Of a DNA stretch of 64,000 nucleotides, positions 8,835-17,587 are shown piece by piece. The position numbers and the translations under genes were made by a program. The notes beneath the pieces are model-generated. The model searched no databases, was not told where the DNA came from, and was given only the letters and a program-made list of their open reading frames with translations. Origin of the DNA: Bacteroides caecimuris (lineage in GTDB: Bacteria; Bacteroidota; Bacteroidia; Bacteroidales; Bacteroidaceae); NCBI RefSeq assembly GCF_001688725.2, contig NZ_CP015401.2, positions 3,658,001 to 3,722,000 of the forward strand, written 5' to 3'. Position 1 is the first letter of the stretch, and each line of letters starts with the position of its first letter.

Positions 8835-11771
8835 TTAGAATGAAACTTCAACACCTAACGTAAACTGACGCGAAGCTGGGTATTGTGCTCGATAGATATT
8901 GCTTGCCACTTCAGGATCGAGCCCTTTGAATCCGGTGAAGGTCAGCAAGTTCTGCCCTTGCAGGTAGATGCGGGCGGAAGAGAAGAAATTACTTTTCTTG
9001 AACCATGCCTGCGGCAATACGTAAGCTAATGTTAGATTTTTCAGACGAAGGAACGATGCGTTTTCAAGGAAACGATCATCAAGTTGTGCTACTACGCCAT
9101 AGCGCGGGATGTCTGTGACGTCTCCCGGTTTTTTCCATCTGTCGTACAGAAGTCGTTTGGACTGGTTGTAGGAACTGTACAATCCGTTACTCTCTTCGAA
9201 GAAACGGTCGTTGTTCATCACCCAGCGGTTCGCCATCCAGCTGAACTGTGCCGACAATGAAAGCCCTTTCCATGCAAGGCTTGTCCCAAAACCGCCTGCC
9301 CAAGGAGAATCGAAGGTTTTACCTGTCATTACTTTGTCTTCTTCGCGGAATTCGGTGGTCAGTTCGCCGTCTTTTGTGTACCACAGAGCGTCGCCGTTGG
9401 CGGGGTTCACTCCGGCATAGCGATTGAGGAAGAACTCGTGTACGGGATGTCCTACAACGAACTTAAGTCCGGTGGTAGATTGCACATACTCCGTCACGCC
9501 ATTGTAGAGTTCCACCAATTTATTCTTGTTGTAAGAAACGTTGGCACTAACGTTCCAGGTGAAGTCTTTCGTACGGATAATGTCTGCATTAGCTGAGATT
9601 TCTACACCTCGGTTCACCATTGCTCCTATGTTTTCCCAACGGTTCTTCTCACCAGTCAATGCGTATGATTGCGGTACGAGCATCAGTATATTGGTCGTCT
9701 TCTTGTGGTAGAAGTCAACATCCAGACCGATACGGTTGATAAAGCTCAAGCGTAGGCCGACGTTGTTGGTCCATGTCTGTTCCCAACCCAAAGTCGAATT
9801 ACCGCTTTGCATAGGATAGATTCCGGCTTGCCCAAGATAGTTGGGACCTCCTGATACCAATGCAAGATGGTCGTAGTTAGGTATTTCCGAGTTACCGGAC
9901 GTACCAGTGCTCAGAGCTATTTGTGCGCCCGATAACCATTTAACATCTTTCAGGAACGCTTCGTTCTTGATGTTCCACATGAAGCCAAGCGACCAAAAGC
10001 CCCCCCAACGGTTCTGTTTACCAAAACGCGAAGAAGCATCTGTACGTACTGCCGCTTCGGCATAATATAAGTCCTTAAAATTGTATTCGCCACGGAAGAA
10101 GAACGACAGATAGTAATAGGAACTATTGTTGTCTACCCAACTGGTAGCGCGCGTACCGGAACTTAGAGTTGTGAGCATATCGTGTGCTTGCCCTACTGCG
10201 ATTGCCTGGAAACCTGTAGACTGATAGTTTACTGCTTCTTGTCCCAGCATGAAGTTGAATGAATGGTTGTCGTTCAGTGCCCAACGGTAGTTTGCCGTGG
10301 TGGTTTCGCTCAAACTGAGGATGTCCGACGAACTGCGACCGGCAGAACCCGATTCGTTGTTGATGATATAGCTAGGGAAAGACTGCATGAAGGCTGTCGA
10401 ATGTGTATAGTCTACACCAAACTGAGTATGGATGGTCAGGTTTTTAACTGGCGTAATATCGGCAAATACGGTAGACAATAATTTATATTTCTTATATTGC
10501 ACGGGATTATTAGCCATCCATTCAATCGGGTTTTGTCCCGTTCCCGTCCATGTCCCGTTATTTTCAGAAGCTAGCGAGCCGTCTTCATTGTAGGGATTCC
10601 AATAGGGGAGCATGAAACGTGAGCCGGCAATCGGTGTATAGAGTGCCATAGCACCTTCTTCCGCCTGCTGCACTTCTTCGTAAGTGGTCATCGTGCTAGT
10701 ACCTACCTTGAGCCAGTTGCTTGCTTTTACTTCAGCATTGGCACGCATGTTGAAACGGCGGAAATTGGAACTTTGTGCAATACCTTCCTGATCGAAGAAT
10801 CCGCCCGAAACATAGTAGTTCAGACGATCGGTGGCACGGTTAACCGAGAGTTCGTAGCTCTGCAACGGTGCGCTGTCGTTGAATACTTCGTTCAACCAGT
10901 TGACATTGGTGCGCGAGAGCAGTTCATAATCCTTTCCTTTATCTATTCCGATTTCCTGCTCAAAGCGGATACGTTCGGGAGTATCCATCAGCATCCATTT
11001 ATCATCAGATGCGAGTTGAGAAATACCATACTGCGCACGTAAGGTGACTTTTGCTTTGTCGATAGACAGTCCTCGTTTGGTTGTAATCACTACCACACCG
11101 TTGGCCGCACGTGCTCCGTAGATAGAGGTGGACGATGCATCTTTCAGCACGGAGATAGATTCAATATCCCCCGGGCTGATGGTGTTGAAGTCTGAACTGG
11201 AGATAGGGACTCCGTCAAGAATAAACAGTGGAGATGTTCCCGAATTGATAGAGTTCGTACCGCGAATCTGGAAAACTGCCGCCTTGCTGGGCTCTCCGGA
11301 ATTGGAGATGACCTGGAGTCCGGGCGTCTGTCCTTGCAGCGATTGGTCGAAACCTGCTGCCGGAACATTTTCCATCTTTTCTGCTTTCACGGTAGCTACG
11401 GAACCGGCAATGGTTCCTTTCTTACGAGTACCGTAGGCTACTACCACTACTTCATCTATCAGTTCTGCATCCGATTCGAGCACAACGTTCAACGTACCTG
11501 TTCTGGCGTTGACTTCATGCTTTTGCGACTGCATACCGATATAAGAAAAAATTAATGTGGCTTTTGCCGTACCTTTAATTTCAAGAGTATAGTTACCGTA
11601 GATATCAGTAACTATACCATTGGTACTTCCTTCTTGTAATACTGACACGCCAATCAATGGTTCATTATCCTCATGGGAAATGACCTTACCCTTTACCAGG
11701 AAATCTTGTGCATGGAGAGATTGGGCAGTCAGCACTGCAAGAAAGACAAACCAAAGAATAAACTTTCTCAT
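8835..11771 (-). CDS. SusC/RagA family TonB-dependent outer-membrane transporter
   Basis: This 978-residue protein has a signal peptide (ending LHAQ), then a CarboxypepD_reg-like domain at about residues 25-110 (GKVISHEDNEPLIGVSV). The plug domain carries the SusC signatures VVVVAYGTRKKG, LFILDGVPI and SIYGARAANGVVVITTKRG, and a long beta-barrel ends in aromatic VSF. It imports a TonB-energised ligand together with the downstream SusD. It is the first gene of the minus-strand operon that runs to the window edge. No sigma/anti-sigma pair, hybrid two-component sensor or SusR is next to it. The only nearby regulator is a decayed response regulator at about 12205-12500. Confidence 0.95.
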   Translation of the reverse strand: MRKFILWFVFLAVLTAQSLHAQDFLVKGKVISHEDNEPLIGVSVLQEGSTNGIVTDIYGNYTLEIKGTAKATLIFSYIGMQSQKHEVNARTGTLNVVLESDAELIDEVVVVAYGTRKKGTIAGSVATVKAEKMENVPAAGFDQSLQGQTPGLQVISNSGEPSKAAVFQIRGTNSINSGTSPLFILDGVPISSSDFNTISPGDIESISVLKDASSTSIYGARAANGVVVITTKRGLSIDKAKVTLRAQYGISQLASDDKWMLMDTPERIRFEQEIGIDKGKDYELLSRTNVNWLNEVFNDSAPLQSYELSVNRATDRLNYYVSGGFFDQEGIAQSSNFRRFNMRANAEVKASNWLKVGTSTMTTYEEVQQAEEGAMALYTPIAGSRFMLPYWNPYNEDGSLASENNGTWTGTGQNPIEWMANNPVQYKKYKLLSTVFADITPVKNLTIHTQFGVDYTHSTAFMQSFPSYIINNESGSAGRSSSDILSLSETTTANYRWALNDNHSFNFMLGQEAVNYQSTGFQAIAVGQAHDMLTTLSSGTRATSWVDNNSSYYYLSFFFRGEYNFKDLYYAEAAVRTDASSRFGKQNRWGGFWSLGFMWNIKNEAFLKDVKWLSGAQIALSTGTSGNSEIPNYDHLALVSGGPNYLGQAGIYPMQSGNSTLGWEQTWTNNVGLRLSFINRIGLDVDFYHKKTTNILMLVPQSYALTGEKNRWENIGAMVNRGVEISANADIIRTKDFTWNVSANVSYNKNKLVELYNGVTEYVQSTTGLKFVVGHPVHEFFLNRYAGVNPANGDALWYTKDGELTTEFREEDKVMTGKTFDSPWAGGFGTSLAWKGLSLSAQFSWMANRWVMNNDRFFEESNGLYSSYNQSKRLLYDRWKKPGDVTDIPRYGVVAQLDDRFLENASFLRLKNLTLAYVLPQAWFKKSNFFSSARIYLQGQNLLTFTGFKGLDPEVASNIYRAQYPASRQFTLGVEVSF

Positions 11772-11960
11772 TTTTGTCTTTAAACTATTATTGATTTTAA
11801 TTGAAATTAATTTATTTCGTGTATATACATGTCTTTTAATGATAGTTCTGAAAAAGAAGAAAAGTCATCACGTTTTTTAATATTTTTCCAAATAATAGGT
11901 AACATTTTTCTGTTATTGAATTTAATTATCATTTAATACGATATATTGCATAATATTTTG

Positions 11961-11989
11961 CAAATATAATCAATATTATCAAGCACAAA
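11961..11989 (-). promoter_or_regulatory. Candidate Bacteroides promoter for the SusC operon
   Basis: On the minus strand TATATTTG (11968-11961) matches the Bacteroides -7 consensus TAnnTTTG exactly. A TTTG at 11989-11986 lies 17 bp upstream as a -33 element, slightly closer than the usual 19-21 bp. It would leave a leader of about 185 nt before the SusC ATG at 11771, in a very AT-rich region. Confidence 0.5.
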
Positions 11990-12204
11990 CCTCTATAAAT
12001 AAAAAATAAATACATATAGCCATTTGATTAATTTATATCATACAAGACAAAGCGTCAAAACGAAACAAAGCACACAAATACAACAGAAAAAAACATATAT
12101 TCACCAGCTATAATATTATAAAATTAGACTTATTTATGTCATATTGAACAAAATATTAATTATACTAAAAACGCCAATATCATATATAAAAAATTACAAT
12201 AAAA

Positions 12205-12500
12205 GACTGCATTGTTTGGATAATTATGTCCGAACATCTTGCTTTCGAGCAGTTCTTTATTGAAAGACAAACATCTGACTTCCACAAAATTCTGTTTACT
12301 CTGCTTACTATTATGTATGGCTTGCACTCCGTCGGGGAGAAAAACATCGCATAAATCTACGTCAGGCGATTGAATTTCCAGTTATTTGACAGCAGTTCTT
12401 CATTCACCTGCCTGACACACTTCATAACCCCAAGTTCCAGTATAAGAGTTCAAAAGCTGTGAATCTGGACTTCATCATCAATAATAAAAATTTTATTCAA
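12205..12500 (-). pseudogene. Decayed NtrC-type (sigma-54) response regulator remnant
   Basis: Reading the minus strand and allowing frameshifts gives a clear receiver-domain start (KIFIIDDEVQIHSF). Next come LILELG and GYEVCQAGE followed by in-frame stops, and then LEIQSPDVDLCDVFLPDG around the phosphorylation-site loop. The frame jumps directly to VQAIHNSKQSKQNFVEVRC and FNKELLESKMFGH, which match the part of the sigma-54 activator AAA domain just after Walker A and up to the ELFGH element before GAFTGA. At least two stops, one frameshift (in GGGG near 12429-12432), an internal deletion and loss of the C-terminus make it non-functional. It lies between the SusC promoter and a repeat element, so it may once have regulated the neighbouring locus. 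That last point is inference. Confidence 0.7.
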
Positions 12501-12518
12501 ACAATTTGTCTACATTAA

Positions 12519-13046
12519 GAGCCTGTTTAAATTTTCCTGAGATTATGTTAGATAGGCTTTACCGACCAGTTTTTATTCGTCACATAGTCTCCGTCATGCT
12601 GCTCACAACAACAGAAAATATACTCGAAAGCAACTCTCAAAACTGTGTCGGGCAAAACTCGGAGCAGGCTCTTAATAACCCACTTTTCATTCATTAATAG
12701 AAAAGTTCTCTTTCATTAACTGTAAACTTCTTATTATCAGCATGTAAACTTATTTTTCATTAACCGTAATCTATAAACGCAAGCTTCGTTTATAAAAACA
12801 AAGGCTTTGATTATAAAAACAAAGCTTGCAATTATATAATCAAAGCTTGTGTTTATAGTTTGCATCGAATGAAAAGAAAGTTTCCTTCCTGTCCGAAGGA
12901 ACTTTATACTTAATGGGCGGGAAGTTTTCTATTAATAGCCAAGAGCGCAACTGTTAATACCCCTTCCGCCAACTACAGACGGACGCGACAAGAAAAGCTG
13001 GGGTAAGAGCTATAATATTATGACTGAAGAGAATTTAAACAGGCTC
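12519..13046. mobile_element. 528-bp element with terminal inverted repeats (MITE or IS remnant)
   Basis: The left end reads GAGCCTGTTTAAATT (from 12519). The right end is its inverted copy AATTTAAACAGGCTC (ending 13046). Both ends are flanked by TAA (12516-12518 and 13047-13049), which fits a 3-bp target duplication of the IS5/IS1031 type. No transposase frame of credible length is present inside. The interior contains a nested hairpin array at 12771-12858 and an extra AGGCTCTTAA near 12666. The element sits at the start of the decayed response regulator. The identity of the parent IS is unknown to me. Confidence 0.55.
12771..12858. repeat. Nested inverted/direct repeat array (AAGCTT units)
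   Basis: The outer arms CTATAAACGCAAGCTT (12771-12786) and AAGCTTGTGTTTATAG (12843-12858) are inverted copies with one mismatch. Between them the units TATAAAAACAAAG and TTATAAAAACAAAGCTTG recur in direct order. The whole array can fold into a long AT-rich stem. It lies within the TIR-bounded element. Confidence 0.7.
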
Positions 13047-13161
13047 TAATATAGAAGAATGGAAAACAGGATGCGCAAATATATTTTTTTATCTGAATCC
13101 ATGAACATTTCTTCGACACTGTTTGTTATTTCCATAGGAAACTATTTACACTATAAAAAAG

Positions 13162-15597
13162 ATGAAAATAATTATTATAGGGGGAGTTGCAGGAGGAGCC
13201 ACCACTGCTGCCCGAATCAGACGAGTAGATGAAACAGCAGAAATTATCCTTTTGGAAAAAGGAAAGTATATATCATACGCCAATTGCGGTCTTCCTTATT
13301 ATATAGGAGGAGTGATAGAGGAACGGGATAAATTGTTCGTGCAAACGCCCGAAGCCTTCTCTACACGCTTCCGTGTGGATGTACGTACAGAAAACGAAGC
13401 GATTTTCATTGACCGGAAAAGAAAGACAGTGACCATCCGGCAAAGCAATGAAGACACTTATGAGGAGAGCTACGATAAATTAGTCATCTCCACCGGAGCC
13501 TCCCCGGTACGTCCTCCTCTTCCGGGAATCGACCTTAGTGGAATCTTCACACTAAGGAATGTCACCGACACGGATCGGATCAAAGAATATATCAGGAACC
13601 ACACTCCGCGAAAAGCCGTTATCGTAGGAGCCGGATTTATCGGTCTGGAGATGGCGGAAAACTTACATGCACAGGGAGCAAAAGTATCGATTGTGGAAAT
13701 GGGCAACCAAGTGATGACTCCTATCGACTTCTCGATGGCATCGCTCGTTCACCAGCACTTGATGGATAAAGGAGTCAATCTTTATCTGGAACAAGCTGTC
13801 GCCTCTTTTAGCCGGGACGGAAAGGGATTGAAAGTAACGTTCAAGAATGGTCAGTCCATTTCTGCCGATATCGTTATCCTGTCGATCGGAGTACGCCCGG
13901 AAACCAGTCTGGCACGAGCTGCCGAACTGACTATCGGTCCCGCAGGAGGTATTGCCGTGAATGATTACCTGCAAACGTCTGATAAATCGATTTATGCCAT
14001 CGGTGACGCAATCGAGTTCCGCCATCCGATCACCGGAAAACCCTGGCTCAACTATCTTGCCGGACCTGCCAACCGTCAAGGACGCATCGTTGCAGACAAC
14101 GTTCTCGGGGCAAAAATACCTTACGAGGGTTCTATCGGCACTTCAATTGCAAAAGTTTTCGACATGACCGTTGCTTCAACCGGTTTACCCGGCAAGCGTC
14201 TGCGTCAGGAAGAGATAGATTATATGTCATCTACCATCCATCCCGCCTCTCATGCCGGCTACTATCCGGATGCCATGCCGATGAGTATCAAAATCACTTT
14301 CGACAAAAAGACGGGAAGATTGTACGGCGGGCAAATCGTCGGTTACGACGGAGTGGACAAACGGATTGACGAACTCGCGCTTGTCATCAAACACGAGGGA
14401 ACGATCTACGACCTGATGAAAGTGGAACAAGCGTATGCTCCTCCGTTCTCTTCGGCCAAAGATCCGGTAGCACTGGCAGGATATGTAGCGGAAGACATCA
14501 TTACCGGCAAAACCAATCCGGTATATTGGAGAGAGTTACGGGATATCGAAATGGAAAATAAGTTCCTTCTGGATGTCCGCACTCCGGACGAATATTCTTT
14601 AGGCAGCTTACCGGGTGCCGTGAATATTCCGCTGGATGAACTTCGTGACCGGCTGGCCGAACTGCCGAAAGATAAAATGATTTATACCTTCTGTGCTGTC
14701 GGGCTACGAGGCTATCTTGCCTACCGGATATTGACCCAGCATGGATTTGACAAGGTGCGTAATCTCTCGGGAGGGCTGAAAACTTATCGAGCTGCCACTG
14801 CTCCGATTATCATACACGAAGAAAATGGTGTCACGGCTACCGTCACCGCCGATGCCCTTGCAAGCCCCGCTAAAACAGTTCGGGTAGATGCTTGCGGGTT
14901 ACAATGTCCCGGCCCGATTTTGAAAATGAAGAAAACAATGGATACACTGGTGTCAGGCGAACGGGTAGAAATCACCTCAACCGATCCGGGATTTCCGCGT
15001 GACGCTGCCGCATGGTGCAGTTCGACGGGCAATCAACTGATTTCGAAAGACAGCTCCGGAGGAAAATCTATTGTTGTCATAGAAAAAGGAGAACCAAAAT
15101 CGTGCAATATTGTTACTTCATGTGAGGGCAAAGGAAAAACCTTTATCATGTTTAGTGATGATTTGGATAAAGCTTTGGCCACTTTTGTACTAGCAAACGG
15201 CGCAGCAGCTACGGGACAAAAAGTCACCATCTTCTTTACGTTCTGGGGACTGAACGTTATCAAGAAGTTGCACAAACCGGAAACTGAAAAGGATATTTTC
15301 GGAAAAATGTTTGGCATGATGCTACCTTCCAGCTCTAAAAAACTGAAACTTTCTAAGATGAGTATGGGCGGAATAGGCGGAAAAATGATGCGGTATATCA
15401 TGAACCAAAAAGGGATTGACTCACTGGAATCCCTGCGCCAGCAAGCGCTGGAAAACGGTGTGGAATTTATTGCTTGCCAGATGTCAATGGACGTGATGGG
15501 AGTCAAACAAGAAGAGCTTCTGGACGAGGTGAGCATTGGCGGTGTAGCAACATATATGGAACGGGCGGATAACGCAAACGTCAATCTATTTATTTAA
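13162..15597 (+). CDS. CoA-disulfide/polysulfide reductase fused to rhodanese, TusA and DsrE-like domains
   Basis: This 811-residue FAD enzyme begins with an ADP-binding motif (IIIIGGVAGGATTAARIRR) and the redox Cys42 in SYANCGLPYY, typical of CoA-disulfide reductase/NADH:polysulfide reductase. A second dinucleotide motif (VIVGAGFIGLEMAENL) and a dimerisation domain reach about residue 445. A rhodanese domain follows (about 453-545, catalytic Cys511 in TFCAVG), then a TusA/SirA domain (DACGLQCPGP, Cys578 and Cys582) and a DsrE/DsrE2-like C-terminus (about 655-811). Together these predict reduction and relay of persulfide sulfur, probably in the cytosol. A MarR regulator starts 31 bp downstream. 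The domain calls are strong, but the physiological substrate is inferred. Confidence 0.9.
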   Translation: MKIIIIGGVAGGATTAARIRRVDETAEIILLEKGKYISYANCGLPYYIGGVIEERDKLFVQTPEAFSTRFRVDVRTENEAIFIDRKRKTVTIRQSNEDTYEESYDKLVISTGASPVRPPLPGIDLSGIFTLRNVTDTDRIKEYIRNHTPRKAVIVGAGFIGLEMAENLHAQGAKVSIVEMGNQVMTPIDFSMASLVHQHLMDKGVNLYLEQAVASFSRDGKGLKVTFKNGQSISADIVILSIGVRPETSLARAAELTIGPAGGIAVNDYLQTSDKSIYAIGDAIEFRHPITGKPWLNYLAGPANRQGRIVADNVLGAKIPYEGSIGTSIAKVFDMTVASTGLPGKRLRQEEIDYMSSTIHPASHAGYYPDAMPMSIKITFDKKTGRLYGGQIVGYDGVDKRIDELALVIKHEGTIYDLMKVEQAYAPPFSSAKDPVALAGYVAEDIITGKTNPVYWRELRDIEMENKFLLDVRTPDEYSLGSLPGAVNIPLDELRDRLAELPKDKMIYTFCAVGLRGYLAYRILTQHGFDKVRNLSGGLKTYRAATAPIIIHEENGVTATVTADALASPAKTVRVDACGLQCPGPILKMKKTMDTLVSGERVEITSTDPGFPRDAAAWCSSTGNQLISKDSSGGKSIVVIEKGEPKSCNIVTSCEGKGKTFIMFSDDLDKALATFVLANGAAATGQKVTIFFTFWGLNVIKKLHKPETEKDIFGKMFGMMLPSSSKKLKLSKMSMGGIGGKMMRYIMNQKGIDSLESLRQQALENGVEFIACQMSMDVMGVKQEELLDEVSIGGVATYMERADNANVNLFI

Positions 15598-15628
15598 AAA
15601 ATGAACAAATGAAATATTTAAATAGTGT

Positions 15629-15982
15629 ATGAAAACAATATGTGCAATGCGTGATGTATTCAAAGCAATGGGAAACTTTGAAACAGCATTTGAAAAAATG
15701 TACCAGATAACGCTTAATGAAGCAATGATATTGTGTGCCCTTAAAGAGGCTTCGGACAAAGTGACGGCTACCAACCTGTCTAAACAAACCGAACTAAGCC
15801 CCTCACACACATCCAAAATGCTGCGGATACTAGAAGAAAAAGGACTAATCGTCCGATCACTCGGAAGTGAAGACCGGAGGCAGATGTATTTCCATCTGAC
15901 TCAATTGGGTAAACAACGGGTAACCGAACTGGAACTTGATAAGGTAGAAATACCGAATCTGCTAAAACCCTTGTTTCGATAA
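15629..15982 (+). CDS. MarR family transcriptional regulator
   Basis: This 117-residue protein has a winged helix with the MarR pattern TNLSKQTELSPSHTSKMLRILEEKGLI followed by the wing GSEDRRQMYFHLT. It is shorter than many MarR proteins, with little N-terminal helix. An alternative ATG at 15647 would begin MRDVFKAMG. It is 31 bp downstream of the sulfur-transfer fusion enzyme and followed by a terminator, so it probably shares that transcript and may control it in response to reactive sulfur or oxidants. That role is inferred from position. Confidence 0.85.
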   Translation: MKTICAMRDVFKAMGNFETAFEKMYQITLNEAMILCALKEASDKVTATNLSKQTELSPSHTSKMLRILEEKGLIVRSLGSEDRRQMYFHLTQLGKQRVTELELDKVEIPNLLKPLFR

Positions 15983-16012
15983 ACGGATTTTTCAAATAAA
16001 TATCTGTAGATA

Positions 16013-16063
16013 ACAAACGGTGGGCAAACTCCCTATACATAGGGCAGAGTGCCCGCCGTTTTT
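16013..16063 (+). terminator. Rho-independent terminator after the MarR gene
   Basis: AACGGTGGGCA pairs with TGCCCGCCGTT (one G-U), with an inner CCCTATACATAGGG hairpin, and is followed by a run of T. It lies 30 bp after the MarR stop. Confidence 0.75.
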
Positions 16064-16206
16064 CTTTCCGTTGTCACAAAGAGAGATGTTAATTCTCCGG
16101 CAAAATCAATCTCCAAGCGAACCTTTTTCCGACATTTCTTGTTACTTGTATCAAAAGCTCAAGGTACCTGGGCATGATTTTATATAACCTAAACATTATA
16201 AAAGAT

Positions 16207-16842
16207 ATGAAGAAATTAATTCCTATTTTATTGGCGGTCTTTGCACTCACTTCATGCGAAAAAGATCCGGACATGAGTAAACTGGATGACAACTATCTGG
16301 TATACACTAACTACGACAAGAAAGCCGATTTCAAAGTTCCTACATTCTACCTGGCACCACAGATTCTGGTCATCAACGATAGCAAAGAGCCGGAATATCT
16401 CGAAGGTGAAGGCGCAGCACAAATTCTGGCCGCCTATACAGACAATATGGTAGCCAGAGGTTACCAAGCAGCAGCCGACCGGGAAAACGCAGATCTTGGC
16501 ATCCAAGTAAGTTACATCGAAAGCACTTACTATTTCACCAGCTACACACGACCTGAGTGGTGGTGGGGATATCCCGGTTATTGGGGACCTGACTACTGGG
16601 GTGGCAACTGGGGCGGTGGATGGTACTACCCGTATGCAGTAACATATAGTTATAGCACCAACTCCTTCCTGACAGAAATGGTGAACTTGAAAGCCGAACA
16701 AGGAGACAATAAAAAACTACCTATTGTATGGACAAGTTATCTCACCGGATTTGAAACCGGTTCCAAAGAGATCAACCGTACTCTTGCGATAGAAGCTGTC
16801 AACCAGTCATTTACACAGTCACCTTATCTTACTAACAAATAA
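16207..16842 (+). CDS. DUF4136 domain lipoprotein
   Basis: This is a 211-residue lipoprotein. I chose the ATG at 16207 because it gives a clean signal (MKKLIPILLAVFALTSC, lipobox LTSC). The upstream ATG at 16174 would add 11 residues of non-signal character. The core (DKKADFKVPTFYLAP, then ADLGIQVSYIE) matches the DUF4136 pattern. A Trp/Gly/Tyr-rich loop (WWWGYPGYWGPDYWGG) lies near residue 120. It is probably an outer-membrane-anchored periplasmic protein. It is 15 bp upstream of the barrel protein gene, so the two are likely coexpressed. Function unknown. Confidence 0.85.
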   Translation: MKKLIPILLAVFALTSCEKDPDMSKLDDNYLVYTNYDKKADFKVPTFYLAPQILVINDSKEPEYLEGEGAAQILAAYTDNMVARGYQAAADRENADLGIQVSYIESTYYFTSYTRPEWWWGYPGYWGPDYWGGNWGGGWYYPYAVTYSYSTNSFLTEMVNLKAEQGDNKKLPIVWTSYLTGFETGSKEINRTLAIEAVNQSFTQSPYLTNK

Positions 16843-16857
16843 ACAACTACAACTGTT

Positions 16858-17484
16858 ATGAAAACAATAAAAAACATATACCTCAAGGTAGTAGCCTTAG
16901 CGGCTATTGCCATCGCCTTCGCTATGCCGGCTAAGGCACAGCTATCAGACAATGGATATGCGAATATCGACTGGCAGTTCAACGCTCCGCTAAGTAACAA
17001 TTTTGCTGATAAAGCAAGCGGTTGGGGGATGAACGTCGAAGGTGGTTATTTCGTGACCCCTAACATCGGTTTGGGTCTTTTCCTCAACTATCACAGTAAT
17101 CACGAATATGTAGGTCGCCAAACTTTCCAAATGGGTAATGGCGAAGTCACTACCGATCAGCAACATACCATTTTCCAATTGCCTTTCGGTGCTGCCGCAC
17201 GTTACCAATGGAACCGCGGTGGAACTTTCCAACCTTACATCAGTGCTAAACTAGGTGCTGAATATGCTAAAATCCGCTCTAATTTCAGCATGCTGGAAGC
17301 AAGAGAAAACAGTTGGGGATTCTATGCTTCTCCGGAAATCGGTTTCAATATATTCCCATGGGCTTACGGACCAGGACTACACGTTGCTTTATACTACAGC
17401 TACGGTACCAACAAGGCTGACGTACTGCATTACAATGTAGACGGATTGAGTAACCTCGGCTTCCGCGTGGGTGTATCGTTCTAA
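16858..17484 (+). CDS. Outer-membrane beta-barrel protein
   Basis: This 208-residue protein has a signal peptide ending AMPAKAQ, alternating amphipathic strands (GMNVEGGYFVTPNIGLGLFLNY) and a C-terminal Phe (RVGVSF), as expected for a small eight-stranded barrel inserted by BAM. It follows the DUF4136 lipoprotein by 15 bp, which suggests a small envelope operon. No substrate or enzymatic role can be read. Confidence 0.85.
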   Translation: MKTIKNIYLKVVALAAIAIAFAMPAKAQLSDNGYANIDWQFNAPLSNNFADKASGWGMNVEGGYFVTPNIGLGLFLNYHSNHEYVGRQTFQMGNGEVTTDQQHTIFQLPFGAAARYQWNRGGTFQPYISAKLGAEYAKIRSNFSMLEARENSWGFYASPEIGFNIFPWAYGPGLHVALYYSYGTNKADVLHYNVDGLSNLGFRVGVSF

Positions 17485-17521
17485 AAAGAAACGGTAACTA
17501 TCATAATATTACATTAATAAC

Positions 17522-17562
17522 AAAGTAAAAGGTGGCTTGTTTATACATCCACCTTTTACTTT
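17522..17562. terminator. Bidirectional terminator between convergent genes
   Basis: AAAGTAAAAGGTGG (17522-17535) is perfectly complementary to CCACCTTTTACTTT (17549-17562) with a 13-nt loop. It sits between the barrel gene (+) and the GH3 fusion gene (-). A/T runs on both sides suit termination in either direction. Confidence 0.8.
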
Positions 17563-17587
17563 CTTTTTTAAATACGGATCATCTTTC

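Noticed and set aside
15033..15584. 183-codon minus-strand frame
   Set aside because: It is a shadow of the sulfur-relay enzyme with no family features.
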